Origin: Neolewinella marina
GTDB lineage: Bacteria > Bacteroidota > Bacteroidia > Chitinophagales > Saprospiraceae
Reading direction: 5' to 3'
NCBI RefSeq assembly: GCF_002631205.1
Contig: NZ_PDLO01000009.1
Coordinates: 121,278-185,277 of the forward strand
Length of the DNA stretch: 64,000 bases
A program made the position numbers and the translations under genes. Positions 15,343-24,859 of the stretch are shown here, piece after piece; positions within the stretch are counted from its first letter, which is position 1, and each line of letters starts with the position of its first letter. The notes beneath the pieces were generated by a model. That model made no database searches. It saw only the letters and a list, made by a program, of their open reading frames with translations, and was not told where the DNA came from.

Positions 15343-18042
15343 ATGCAAAGACTTCTACTGTTTCTTCTCTGTTGCGCCACGGCCCTGAGCCTGAATGCGC
15401 AGACTACCGTGCTGGAAAACTTCGACGGTACCTCGGTGGTCACCTGGGAAGCCGTCGACGGCACCTACAACGGCGTCGTGGAAAACCCCGAGGACACCAC
15501 GGGCATCAACCCCAGCGCGAACGTGGGCTCCTACACCAAGGCCGACGACCGCTCCTACAGCCTCTTCATCGGCACCTTCGACGAACCCCTCGACCTGAGC
15601 ACCAACAACCGCTTCAGCATCCAGGTGTACGCCGGTGCCGCCACCAGCTTCATCCTGAAACTGGAAGGCCCCGACGGGAGCATCGAAGCCAAGAGAAACA
15701 TCGCCACGGCCAACGTCTGGCGCACCTACACCTTCGACTTCAGCGGCACCGCCAGCCAGAAGCCGACCCGCGCCATCCTCTTCTTCGACGACGGGGTGGA
15801 GGAAAGCGGCGACACCTACCTCTTCGACAACTTCAAGGTTAGCCCCGCCGGTCCCTGCGCCGGTACCGTAGTGGACGCCACCATCATTGACGACTTCGAG
15901 TGCCAGCGCAACGCCACCTACGCCGTGCCGGGCTTCAACGACATCATGGTCATCGCCAACCCCGACAAGAGCGGCATCAACACCAGCGACAGCGTGGGGC
16001 AGTACACCGACCAGGCCGGTGCCTTCCACGCCCTGGTGATCGACTACGACGACGCCATCGATCTGTCGGTCAACAACAACATCTGCATGAAAGTGTGGGC
16101 CCCGGTAACGGGGGAGATCCTCTTCAAACTGGAGGGCGGCAGCTCGCCGAACAAGGAAGTACGCGTCATGGTAGACGAGGCGGAAACCTGGACGGAGGTC
16201 TGCGCTGACTTCAGCGACCAGTCCAACGCCAACCACAAGAAACTCGTGCTCTTCCTCAACGTCGGCGTGGACGACGCCGAGGGCGACATCTACTACATCG
16301 ACGACATCACCATCACCCCCGCCCCGGCGGCCGAAGCCATTGAGGACTTCGAGGACGGTGCCAAGCTGACCTGGACGGCCGGCGGCAACAACGGTACCTT
16401 CAACGGGCCCATCGATAACCCCGACACCGAGGGCAACAGCAGCGCCACCGTGGGCTCCTACACCCGTGGCCCGGCCCCCTTTGCCACCCTGAACGCCATG
16501 CTGCCCAACGGCCTGGACCTGAGCGGCAACCCCCAGCTGAACCTGGACGTATGGGCCCCCAACGACAACACCGTGGTGACCATGCAGCTCTTCAGCCCCA
16601 CCGAGGGCCGCAAGAGCGCCGACGCCACCGCCGCTACCGGACAGAGCTGGCAGACGCTGAGCTTCAACTTCGAGGAGTTCGCCGACGTCACCGACTTCGA
16701 GAGCATCTCCCTGATCTTCGCTCCGAACACCACGGGCACGGATACCTACTACTTCGACAACCTCTCCCAGGGCGAGAGCACTGTGGACGCTTGCGCCGAC
16801 GTGGAAACCGACCCCCGCATCCTGGATGACTTCGAGTGCCAGCGCAACGCCAACTACACCGTGGGCGGCGAGTGGGTCTCGGTGGTCAACAACCCCGACG
16901 GCGGCAACGACTCCCCCAACAAGAGCACCAAGGTGGGTGCCTTCGACGACCAGCCCGGCGCCTTCAACGCCCTGGTCATCGACTTCGGCGGTGCCATCGA
17001 CCTGAGCCTGAACAACCAGCTGCTGGTCGACATTTGGGCCCCGACCGACGGTCAGATCCTCTTCAAGCTCGAGGGCGGCAGCGCCGCGGCCGCGGAGGTC
17101 TTCCAGGACATCCCCTCCACCGAAGAGTGGAACACCTACACCGTGGACCTGAGCCCCTACCAGGGCATGGGCTACACCCGCCTGGTGATGTTCTTCGGCG
17201 CCGGCGGCGACAACGCCGCGGTCAATACCTACTACTTCGACAACCTGCGGCTGCGCCGCGCGCCCTACGTGAACTCCTGCATCTCGACCTTTGAGTCGGC
17301 CGACTTCACCCTGGCCGGCTGGCGATACTTTGCCAACGGCGACTTCGAGGGCAACGACTTCATCATCTCCGAGAACCCCGACCAGAGCGGCATCAACACC
17401 AGCGAAACCGTAGGCACCTTCGAGGAGGCCCCCAACGGTGAAACCTTCGCCGGCATGTACGCCGATCTCGACGCTCCCCTGGTGCTCTCCAGCGGCCAGA
17501 AGATGATCACCATGAAGGTGTGGATGCCCGTGGAAGGCACCGTGGTCTTCAAGCTCGAGCAGGGCATCGACGGCGCCCCGAACAGCGGCGACGTACCGGC
17601 CAGCTACACCACCCCCCGTGAGTGGCAGGAACTGACCTTCGACATGAGCTTCCTGCCCGACGGCGCCCGCTACAACCGCGTCACCCTGATCCCGAACAGC
17701 ACCGAGGTGCCCGAAGCCGCCCAGACCCACTACTTCGACGACATCGCCGTGGGCAGTGGCGACTGCGCCAACACCACCGGTCTCTTCACCCCGGTACGGC
17801 TGGACGCCCTGCGGGTGTTCCCCAACCCGATCAGCAGCCAGCTGACCATCGAGAACCCCAACGGCGCGGTACGCTTCACCCTGACCAACATGCTCGGCCA
17901 GCCCGTCAAGCAGCTCAACGTCGAGGGGGCGCGCACGCAGGTGCAGTGGCCACTGGCCGACCTGCCCGCCGCCACCTACGTACTGACCGCCCACGACCGC
18001 AGCGGACTGCCCCTGGCCCGCAGCATCGTCGTCAAGCGCTAA
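15343..18042 (+). CDS. Five-module surface glycan-binding protein with T9SS tail
   Basis: An 899-aa secreted protein built from five jelly-roll-like modules of about 150-165 residues after a signal peptide (MQRLLLFLLCCATALSLNAQ). Each module begins with a DDFE/NFD motif and carries a NPD..G.N.S..VG.Y signature. Starts are near residues 23, 170, 328, 485 and 645, and each module ends in a TYYFDN-like strand. Modules 2 and 4 share DDFECQRNA, modules 1 and 3 share the TYNG/TFNG version. The tail (RVFPNPISSQLTIENPNG to SIVVKR) is a type A T9SS sorting domain. No catalytic motif is seen. Position between two GH144 enzymes and SusCD suggests it gathers the polysaccharide at the surface. Carbohydrate binding is inferred from fold pattern and context. 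Confidence 0.85.
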   Translation: MQRLLLFLLCCATALSLNAQTTVLENFDGTSVVTWEAVDGTYNGVVENPEDTTGINPSANVGSYTKADDRSYSLFIGTFDEPLDLSTNNRFSIQVYAGAATSFILKLEGPDGSIEAKRNIATANVWRTYTFDFSGTASQKPTRAILFFDDGVEESGDTYLFDNFKVSPAGPCAGTVVDATIIDDFECQRNATYAVPGFNDIMVIANPDKSGINTSDSVGQYTDQAGAFHALVIDYDDAIDLSVNNNICMKVWAPVTGEILFKLEGGSSPNKEVRVMVDEAETWTEVCADFSDQSNANHKKLVLFLNVGVDDAEGDIYYIDDITITPAPAAEAIEDFEDGAKLTWTAGGNNGTFNGPIDNPDTEGNSSATVGSYTRGPAPFATLNAMLPNGLDLSGNPQLNLDVWAPNDNTVVTMQLFSPTEGRKSADATAATGQSWQTLSFNFEEFADVTDFESISLIFAPNTTGTDTYYFDNLSQGESTVDACADVETDPRILDDFECQRNANYTVGGEWVSVVNNPDGGNDSPNKSTKVGAFDDQPGAFNALVIDFGGAIDLSLNNQLLVDIWAPTDGQILFKLEGGSAAAAEVFQDIPSTEEWNTYTVDLSPYQGMGYTRLVMFFGAGGDNAAVNTYYFDNLRLRRAPYVNSCISTFESADFTLAGWRYFANGDFEGNDFIISENPDQSGINTSETVGTFEEAPNGETFAGMYADLDAPLVLSSGQKMITMKVWMPVEGTVVFKLEQGIDGAPNSGDVPASYTTPREWQELTFDMSFLPDGARYNRVTLIPNSTEVPEAAQTHYFDDIAVGSGDCANTTGLFTPVRLDALRVFPNPISSQLTIENPNGAVRFTLTNMLGQPVKQLNVEGARTQVQWPLADLPAATYVLTAHDRSGLPLARSIVVKR

Positions 18043-18052
18043 GCCTGTGACC

Positions 18053-18085
18053 AACCTCCGGAGGGCCTGCCCTCCGGAGGTTTTT
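18053..18085 (+). terminator. Terminator or attenuator inside the glycan locus
   Basis: A 14-bp stem (18053-18066 with 18069-18082) runs into TTTTT, immediately after the binding-protein gene and 15 bp before the next gene. It probably lowers expression of the downstream GH144-SusCD part relative to the upstream genes, or stabilises the upstream message. Confidence 0.85.
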
Positions 18086-18099
18086 CAAAACCAAGAAAT

Positions 18100-19488
18100 A
18101 TGAGACTTTTACCGCTGGCCCTGCTGTTGTTGCTCGCCGCCTGCCAGGCTCCCACTGCCGGCAGCGAAGGGGCCGCCGCGACCGCCGAAGCCCAGCGCGC
18201 CTTCAGCGTGGACGAACTGCAGCGCCGCACCTTCAATTACTTCTGGGAAACGGCCCTGCCCGACAACTACCAGATCCCCGACCGCTGGCCCACGGAGCGC
18301 TTCAGCAGCATCGCCGCCACCGGATTTGGGCTGACGGCCTACCTGGTGGGCGTGGAGCGCGGCTACGTGACCCGCACCGCAGCGGCCGCCCGCACCCGGC
18401 TGACGCTGGAGAAGCTGTGGTCTTTGCCCCAGGGCCCCGACGCCAGTGGCGTGGCCGGCTACAAGGGGCTGTTCTACCACTTCCTGACCAACGACGAGGC
18501 CCTGCGCTACAAGGACGTGGAGCTCTCGACCATCGATACCGGCCTGCTCATGGCGGGCATCCTCTCCGCCCAGAGCTACTTCGACGGGAATACCCCGGAT
18601 GAGCGCCGCATCCGCGAGCTGGCCGACAGCCTCTACCGCCGCGTGGAGTGGGACTGGAGCCTCAACGAACAGGGCCGCATGAGCATGGGCTGGCGCCCCG
18701 ACCGCGGCTTCATCCCCGCCGACTGGAACGGCTACAACGAAGCCATGATCCTGCTCGTCCTCGGATTGGGCAGCCCCACCCACCCCCTGCCCGACGACGC
18801 CTGGGAGCGCTGGTCGGAAGGCTACGAATGGGCCGAATTCAAGGGGTATGACCACCTCAACTTCAGCCCCCTCTTCGGCCACCAGTACAGCCAGATGTAC
18901 ATCGACTTCCGCGGCATCCAGGACGCCTACATGCGGGAGCACGACAGCGACTACTTCGAAAACAGCCGCAAAGGCACCCTGAGCAACCGCGCCTACGCCA
19001 TCGACAACCCCGGCAAATTCGTCGGCTACGGCCCCAACCAGTGGGGACTGACGGCCTGCGACGGCCCCGCCGACCTGGACACCCTGGTGGACGGCCGCCC
19101 GGTGAAGTTCTACACCTACCGCGCCCGCGGTGCCTCGGCCGACCACATCATCGACGACGGCACCATCGCGCCCACCGCCGCCGGCGGCTCGGTGCCTTTC
19201 GCTCCCGAGGAATGCCTGGCCGCCCTGGAGCATATGTGGACCACCCAGTACGACAGCCTGGTGGGCCCCTACGGATTCAAGGACGCCTTCAACCTCACCT
19301 ACACCTTCGGCGAGGGCAACGCCAACGGCTGGTACGACACCGACTACCTGGGCATCGACCAGGGACCCATCCTGATCCAGATCGAGAACCACCGCTCGGA
19401 GCTGGTGTGGAAGCTGATGAAAAAGAACCCCTACATCCGCCGCGGACTCGAGCGCGCCGGCTTCACCGGCGGCTGGCTGGCGCAGTAA
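18100..19488 (+). CDS. GH144-type glucanase lipoprotein
   Basis: A 462-aa second glucoamylase-family (PF10091/GH144) enzyme. The lipoprotein signal is MRLLPLALLLLLAACQAP with the lipidated Cys at 15. The catalytic domain fills residues 38-455 (RTFNYFWETALPDNYQIPDR, SIAATGFGLTAYLVGVERGY, YGPNQWGLTACDGP, TDYLGIDQGPILIQIENHRS). It lacks FnIII and T9SS parts, so it is anchored by lipid and may face the periplasm or the outer surface. The two-enzyme arrangement suits an outer endo-acting enzyme plus a second enzyme shortening imported chains; that division is inference. It is followed after 28 bp by SusC. Confidence 0.93.
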   Translation: MRLLPLALLLLLAACQAPTAGSEGAAATAEAQRAFSVDELQRRTFNYFWETALPDNYQIPDRWPTERFSSIAATGFGLTAYLVGVERGYVTRTAAAARTRLTLEKLWSLPQGPDASGVAGYKGLFYHFLTNDEALRYKDVELSTIDTGLLMAGILSAQSYFDGNTPDERRIRELADSLYRRVEWDWSLNEQGRMSMGWRPDRGFIPADWNGYNEAMILLVLGLGSPTHPLPDDAWERWSEGYEWAEFKGYDHLNFSPLFGHQYSQMYIDFRGIQDAYMREHDSDYFENSRKGTLSNRAYAIDNPGKFVGYGPNQWGLTACDGPADLDTLVDGRPVKFYTYRARGASADHIIDDGTIAPTAAGGSVPFAPEECLAALEHMWTTQYDSLVGPYGFKDAFNLTYTFGEGNANGWYDTDYLGIDQGPILIQIENHRSELVWKLMKKNPYIRRGLERAGFTGGWLAQ

Positions 19489-19516
19489 CCCTGACCTACC
19501 CGAATAACCATCTATT

Positions 19517-22498
19517 ATGAAAAGACTGATCTTCTCCCTCCTTACCCTCCTCGGCTGCGCGGCGGCCGTGGCCCAGACGACCGTCAGCGGCGTGGTCACC
19601 GGCGGCGCCGAGCCCCTGATCGGGGTGAGCGTGCAGGTGCCCGGCACCGGCAGCGGTACCATCACCGACCTCGACGGCCGCTACGAAATCACCGTGCCCG
19701 CCGGCCGCGATACCCTCTCCTTCTCCTACATCGGGTTCACCCCCCGCCTGGTGGCCATCCAGGGGCGGTCGACCATCGACGTCAACCTTAGCGAAGCCAG
19801 TGAGGTACTCCAGCAGGTGGTCGTCATCGGCTACGGCATCCAGCAGAAAGACGACCTCACCGGGGCCGTCAGCGTGGTGGAGTCCGACCAGCTCACCGAC
19901 ATCCCCACCCAGTCGCTGGGGCAGTCGCTGCAGGGCAAGGTGTCCGGACTGCAGATCATCCCCGGATCCGGCGCGCCGGGGGCCGACGCCATCTTCCGCA
20001 TCCGGGGGATCGGCACCCTCAACGACGCCAACCCCCTCTTCGTGGTCGACGGGATGATCCTGAACGACATCTCCTTCCTCAACCCCCAGGACGTGCAGAG
20101 CGTCTCGGTACTCAAGGACGCCTCGGCCACCGCCATCTACGGTGCCCGGGGGGCCAACGGCGTCATCATTATCTCCACCAAGCAGGGTGGCGGTGAGGGC
20201 ACCATCAACATCAGCGCCTACACCGGCACCCAGGAAGTGGTGCGCACCATCGACGTGCTCAACGCCACCGAGTACGCCACCCTGATCAACGAGGCCGACG
20301 TGAACGAGGGCCGCCAGCCCCGCTTCCCCAACCCCGAGCAGTACGGGGAGGGCACCGACTGGCAGGACGTCATCTTCCAGCAGGCGCCGATCTACAACGC
20401 CCAGCTCTCCTTCATGGGCGGCGGCGACCGCTCGACCTTCAACCTGAGCGCCAACTACTACCGCCAGGAGGGCATCATCCGCGGCTCGGCCTACGACCGC
20501 TTCACCACCCGCCTCAACAACAGCCGGCAGGTGACCGACTGGCTCAACGTGGCCGGTAACCTCAGCCTGGGTTACAACACCTCCGACAACATCAGCACCG
20601 GCAACATCCTGCTGACCGCCCTGCGCGCCGACCCCATTACCGTACCGCGGGACGAGAACGGCAACTTCGGCGACGCCAGCGCCATCGGCAACACCGGCAA
20701 CCCCCTGGCCTCGATCTTCTACAGCAACAACGAAAGCCAGGCCTACCGCGCCGTGGGCAACGCCTACGCCGACGTCTCCTTCCTGGAGAACTTTACCTTC
20801 CGGACCAACTTCGGCCTGGACTTCAACTACGACCGCAACCGCGACTTCGTGCCCGCCTTCCGCGTCAGCGCCAGCCAGCAGAACGAGGAGAGCGACATCA
20901 GCGTCTTCAACGCCTACCGCCGCAACTGGCTCTGGGAGAACACCCTGAGCTACGCCAACGACTTCGGCGTACACCACCTCGACGGGGTGGTGGGCCTTAC
21001 CTACCAGGACAACTTCGGGGAGTTCATCTCCGGCAGCCGCGAGCGGCTGGTGGGCAGCGACCCCTCCTTCTACTACCTGAACAGCGGCGACGTCACCACC
21101 GCCTCCAACTCCGGCGGGGTGTCCGGCGGCGATTGGGGACTGGTGAGCTACCTCGGCCGCCTGAACTACGTCTACGACGGCCGCTACCTGGTCACCGTCT
21201 CCGGGCGGGTCGACGGCTCCAGCCGCTTCGGCGCCAACAACCAGTACGGCTTCTTCCCCTCGGTAGGCCTGGGCTGGAACGTCAGCCAGGAAGAATTCTG
21301 GAACGCCGACGGCCTCATCAGCCGCCTGAAGCTGCGTGCCAGCTGGGGGCAGACCGGCAACGACCGCATCGGCGACTACCAGTACGTACCCCGCGTAGCC
21401 AACGGCCTCGGGGCCGTGTTCGGCCGGGATCCCATCCTGCTGCCCGGCGCCAGCCTGACCAGCCTGGCCAACCCCGACCTGGCCTGGGAGGAAACCACCC
21501 AGACCGACATCGGCGTGGAAGTGGGCTTCTTCAACAACCAGCTGCTCTTCGAGGCCGACCTCTACCGGAAGGTCACCAGCGGCATCCTCTTCCAGGCGCC
21601 CATCCCGAACTACATCGGCGCCAACCCCGCCGTGCGTAACGTGGCCGAGGTGCTGAACCGCGGCCTCGACATCTCGGGCACCTGGCGGGCCGGCAGCGAC
21701 GCCTTCCGCTACAGCCTGGGCGCTAACGCCAGCTTCGTCCACAACGAAGTGCTGCAGCTCGACGGCAACACCGAGAACTTCTTCGGCGGCGGACTCGGCG
21801 TAGGCGGACAACTCGGTACCAACTCCCGCGTAGGCTTCGCCGCCGGCTCCTTCTACGGCTACGAACTCGACGGCGTCTTCCAGAGCGAGGAGGAACTCAA
21901 CCAGTTCGCCCAGCTCGGCAACCAGCGCGTGGGCGACCTGCGCTTCCGCGACCAGAACGGCGACGGGGTGATTACCGCCGCCGAGGACCGCGTGGTGCTC
22001 GGCTCGGCCATCCCCGACATGATCCTGGGCGTCAACGGCTCGGTAGCCTACTCCGGCCTGGAGCTGACCTTCGACCTCACCGGACAGTTCGGCAACGAGG
22101 TCATCAACGCCAAGCAGATGGCCCGCTTCGGCGCCTACAACTACGAGGCCCGCTTCCTGGACCGCTTCACCGAACCCGGCAGCAGCCTGACCGACCCCCG
22201 CATCACCATCGCCGGCCAGAACTTCGAAACCCTCTCTTCCCGTTACGTGGAGGACGGCTCCTACGTCCGCCTGCGCAACGTCACCCTCGGCTACCGATTC
22301 GCCAGCGATCTGACGGACCGCCTCCGGATGCAGTCCCTGCGCGTGTACGTCAGCGGCACCAACCTGGTCACCTGGCAGGAGTACACCGGCTACAACCCCG
22401 AGATCTACAATGGCTCCGTCTTCGACAACGGCATTGACCGCGGGACCATCTACCCCATCGCCCGGACGCTGACCGCCGGACTGGACATCACCTTCTAA
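19517..22498 (+). CDS. SusC/RagA-family TonB-linked outer membrane transporter
   Basis: A complete 993-aa SusC. Signal peptide to about residue 20. Carboxypeptidase-D-regulatory-like domain at 22-100 (GGAEPLIGVSVQVPGTGSGT, DTLSFSYIGF). Plug domain at 110-230 with QSLQGKVSGLQI, RIRGIGTLNDANPLFVVDGM and KDASATAIYGARGANGVI. Then the 22-strand barrel including DGSSRFGANNQYGFFPSVG. It imports oligosaccharides released by the GH144 enzymes, powered by TonB. SusD starts 13 bp later. The sequence is diverged from the partial SusC at the window start, so the two loci are likely to serve different substrates. Confidence 0.97.
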   Translation: MKRLIFSLLTLLGCAAAVAQTTVSGVVTGGAEPLIGVSVQVPGTGSGTITDLDGRYEITVPAGRDTLSFSYIGFTPRLVAIQGRSTIDVNLSEASEVLQQVVVIGYGIQQKDDLTGAVSVVESDQLTDIPTQSLGQSLQGKVSGLQIIPGSGAPGADAIFRIRGIGTLNDANPLFVVDGMILNDISFLNPQDVQSVSVLKDASATAIYGARGANGVIIISTKQGGGEGTINISAYTGTQEVVRTIDVLNATEYATLINEADVNEGRQPRFPNPEQYGEGTDWQDVIFQQAPIYNAQLSFMGGGDRSTFNLSANYYRQEGIIRGSAYDRFTTRLNNSRQVTDWLNVAGNLSLGYNTSDNISTGNILLTALRADPITVPRDENGNFGDASAIGNTGNPLASIFYSNNESQAYRAVGNAYADVSFLENFTFRTNFGLDFNYDRNRDFVPAFRVSASQQNEESDISVFNAYRRNWLWENTLSYANDFGVHHLDGVVGLTYQDNFGEFISGSRERLVGSDPSFYYLNSGDVTTASNSGGVSGGDWGLVSYLGRLNYVYDGRYLVTVSGRVDGSSRFGANNQYGFFPSVGLGWNVSQEEFWNADGLISRLKLRASWGQTGNDRIGDYQYVPRVANGLGAVFGRDPILLPGASLTSLANPDLAWEETTQTDIGVEVGFFNNQLLFEADLYRKVTSGILFQAPIPNYIGANPAVRNVAEVLNRGLDISGTWRAGSDAFRYSLGANASFVHNEVLQLDGNTENFFGGGLGVGGQLGTNSRVGFAAGSFYGYELDGVFQSEEELNQFAQLGNQRVGDLRFRDQNGDGVITAAEDRVVLGSAIPDMILGVNGSVAYSGLELTFDLTGQFGNEVINAKQMARFGAYNYEARFLDRFTEPGSSLTDPRITIAGQNFETLSSRYVEDGSYVRLRNVTLGYRFASDLTDRLRMQSLRVYVSGTNLVTWQEYTGYNPEIYNGSVFDNGIDRGTIYPIARTLTAGLDITF

Positions 22499-22511
22499 AA
22501 GGACCCTAGCT

Positions 22512-23978
22512 ATGCAAACCATGAAATCGATCCTTACACCCCTCTGCCTCCTCCTGCTGCTCGCTACCTCCTGTACCGAAGTGCTGGACCGTACCCCCCA
22601 GGGCGAATACACCCTGGAGAACTTCTTCCGGACCGAAGAGCAGGCGGTGCAGTCGGTGAACGCCGTCTACAACCAGCTGCGGTCCTGGGAAACCCACGTC
22701 TTCAGCTTCATCGGCATGACCGACATCGTCAGCGACGACTCCGACAAGGGCAGCTTCACCTCCGACGGATTCTTCCTGGAGGAAATCGACCAGTTCACCT
22801 TCACCCCCACCAACGTGGCCCCGGCCAGCGTGTGGAGCGGCTACTACACCGGCATCTTCCGGGCCAACCTGGCCATCCAGAACCTGCCAGAGGTGCCGGA
22901 GATCGACGAGCAGGTCCGCACCCGCCTCCGGGGCGAGGCGCGGTTCCTGCGGGCCTACTTCTACTTCAACCTCGTGCGGTGGTTCGGCGACGTGCCCCTG
23001 CTGCTTGAGCCCTTCCCGGATAACTTCGCCATCGCCCGCGCGCCCAAAGCCGAGGTGTACGCCCTCATCGAATCCGACCTCCAGGCGGCCATCGAGGCCC
23101 TGCCCGCGAGCTACAGCGGGGTCGACGTAGGCCGCGCTACCAGTGGCGCCGCCCGGGCCATGCTGGCCAAGGTGGCCCTGACCCGCGGCAACTTCCAGCA
23201 GGCGGCCGACCTGTCGCTGGCCGTCATCAACAGCGGCCGCTACGCCCTCTATCCCACCTTCGCCGGCATCTTCACCCTGGAGGGGGAGAACAGCAGCGAA
23301 AGCGTCTTTGAAGTACAGGCGGCCGCCTTCGAGATCGGCGGCGGCGGTACCCAGTACAACGAAGTGCAGGGCGTACGCGGGGTACCCAATCTCGGCTGGG
23401 GCTTCAACCGGCCCAGCGACGACCTCATCGCCGCCTTCGAGCCCGGCGACCCCCGCCGCGACGCCACCATCCTCTACGTAGGGGAGGTGCTGCCCGACGG
23501 CTCCGGCATCGTGGAGGGCGACCCCAACATCGTGGGCGAGCGCTTCAACCAGAAGGCCTACGTGAGCGACCACCCCGGCGGCAACGGCAACGGACCCGGC
23601 AACATCCGGGTGCTGCGCTACGCCGACGTGCTGCTCATCGCCGCCGAAGCCCTCAACGAGATCGGCCGGCCGGAGGAAGCCCTGACCTACCTCAACATGG
23701 TGCGCGCCCGCGCCCGCGGCACCTCCTCGAGCGTATTGCCCGACGTGACCACTACCGACCAGGCCCAACTCCGCCAGGCCATCTGGCGCGAGCGCCGCGT
23801 GGAACTGGCCCTGGAGCAGCACCGCTGGTTCGACCTGGTGCGCACCAACCGCTCCTTCGAGGTGATGAAGCCCCTGCGGCCCAGCTTCACCCAGAACAAA
23901 AATGAGCTCTTCCCCATCCCCCAGACGGAGATCGATCTCAGTGAAGGTGCCCTGGTGCAGAACCCCGGCTACAACTAG
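22512..23978 (+). CDS. SusD/RagB-family nutrient-binding lipoprotein
   Basis: A 488-aa partner of the SusC upstream. The lipobox is in LLLLATSCTEVL. The start may be the fourth codon (MKSILTPL), which gives a more usual signal peptide. Family motifs are GEARFLRAYFYFNLVRWFGD, RATSGAARAMLAKVALTRG, YADVLLIAAEALNEIG and the C-terminal RERRVELALEQHRWFDLVR, ending ALVQNPGYN. It captures glucan oligosaccharides at the cell surface. A terminator 25 bp after the stop closes the locus, so no GH3 beta-glucosidase or further transporter belongs to this operon. Confidence 0.97.
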   Translation: MQTMKSILTPLCLLLLLATSCTEVLDRTPQGEYTLENFFRTEEQAVQSVNAVYNQLRSWETHVFSFIGMTDIVSDDSDKGSFTSDGFFLEEIDQFTFTPTNVAPASVWSGYYTGIFRANLAIQNLPEVPEIDEQVRTRLRGEARFLRAYFYFNLVRWFGDVPLLLEPFPDNFAIARAPKAEVYALIESDLQAAIEALPASYSGVDVGRATSGAARAMLAKVALTRGNFQQAADLSLAVINSGRYALYPTFAGIFTLEGENSSESVFEVQAAAFEIGGGGTQYNEVQGVRGVPNLGWGFNRPSDDLIAAFEPGDPRRDATILYVGEVLPDGSGIVEGDPNIVGERFNQKAYVSDHPGGNGNGPGNIRVLRYADVLLIAAEALNEIGRPEEALTYLNMVRARARGTSSSVLPDVTTTDQAQLRQAIWRERRVELALEQHRWFDLVRTNRSFEVMKPLRPSFTQNKNELFPIPQTEIDLSEGALVQNPGYN

Positions 23979-24003
23979 TCCTGCCCCACACCCCAAACCC
24001 CAG

Positions 24004-24042
24004 GCGGGAGCGCAAACAATGGATTGCGCTCCCGCTTCTTTT
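24004..24042 (+). terminator. Terminator of the glycan utilisation operon
   Basis: A 12-bp perfect stem (24004-24015 with 24024-24035), 8-base loop, then TTCTTTTTT. It lies between SusD and the ThuA-like gene. Confidence 0.9.
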
Positions 24043-24069
24043 TTGCGGCGGGTGGCTTACCTTGGCAGA

Positions 24070-24840
24070 ATGCAACGTCGATCCTTCTCCGCGCCCCTGC
24101 TGGCGCTCTGCTTCCTGCTGCTGGCCACCGCTGCCCTGGAGGCCCAGCAATTCAAGGCCCTGCTGGTCACCGAAACTGCCGGCTGGCACCACCCCTCCAT
24201 CACCGCCGGCATTCCCGCCCTCCAGGCCCTGGCGCGGCGGCACGAGTTCCAGCTCGACCGCCAGCAGCAGGCCATCCCGCTGAGCGACCGGGTACTGGAG
24301 AACTACGACGTGGTGATCTTCCTGAGCACTACGGGTGATATCTTCACCGACGAGGAGCAGGCCGCCTTCGAGCGCTTCATCCAGTCGGGAAAGGGCTACG
24401 TGGGCATCCACGCGGCCTCCGACACCGAGTACGAATGGCCCTGGTACACCCGCCTGGTGGGCCACATGTTCAAGATCCATCCCCGCAACCAGACCGCCAT
24501 GCTGGAGGTCGTCGACCGCGACTTCCCCGGCCTCGAGCGCTGGCCCGAGCGCATGCTGTGGACCGACGAGTGGTACACCTTCCAGGACGCCACCGTGGAG
24601 GGCCTCAACTACATCCTAACGGTGGATGAGTCGACCTACGACGCCAAGGTGAAGTGGGGAGAGAACGCCAGCGAAGGCATGGGTGACTTCCACCCCCTGG
24701 CTTGGTACCACGAGTACGACGGCGGCCGCGCCTTCTACACCGCCCTGGGCCACATGGACGACACCTACCAGGACGACTTCTTCCTCCAGCACCTCTACGG
24801 CGGCATTTACTGGGCCGCTACCGGCCGCGGGGTCAAGTAG
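24070..24840 (+). CDS. Exported ThuA-like domain protein (class I glutamine-amidotransferase-like fold)
   Basis: A 256-aa protein. Its start is set at MQRRSFSAPLLALCFLLLAT because the open frame upstream overlaps the terminator and looks non-coding. A signal peptide precedes the ThuA/DUF1080-associated domain: LLVTETAGWHHPSITAGIPA, YDVVIFLSTTGDIFT, GKGYVGIHAASDTEYEWPWY, YEYDGGRAFYTALGHMDD. Members are common in Bacteroidota and Planctomycetota and are linked to sugar metabolism (trehalose utilisation in rhizobia), but the reaction is not established. It is separated from the GH144-SusCD operon by a terminator, so a shared role is only possible. Confidence 0.9.
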   Translation: MQRRSFSAPLLALCFLLLATAALEAQQFKALLVTETAGWHHPSITAGIPALQALARRHEFQLDRQQQAIPLSDRVLENYDVVIFLSTTGDIFTDEEQAAFERFIQSGKGYVGIHAASDTEYEWPWYTRLVGHMFKIHPRNQTAMLEVVDRDFPGLERWPERMLWTDEWYTFQDATVEGLNYILTVDESTYDAKVKWGENASEGMGDFHPLAWYHEYDGGRAFYTALGHMDDTYQDDFFLQHLYGGIYWAATGRGVK

Positions 24841-24859
24841 GCGGGGACGCGGGTGCCGG

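Noticed and set aside
19496..22612. A 1038-codon minus-strand frame across SusC, and similar ones across the SusD genes and the binding protein
   Set aside because: These are antisense shadows caused by third-position GC bias, low in complexity and without motifs.
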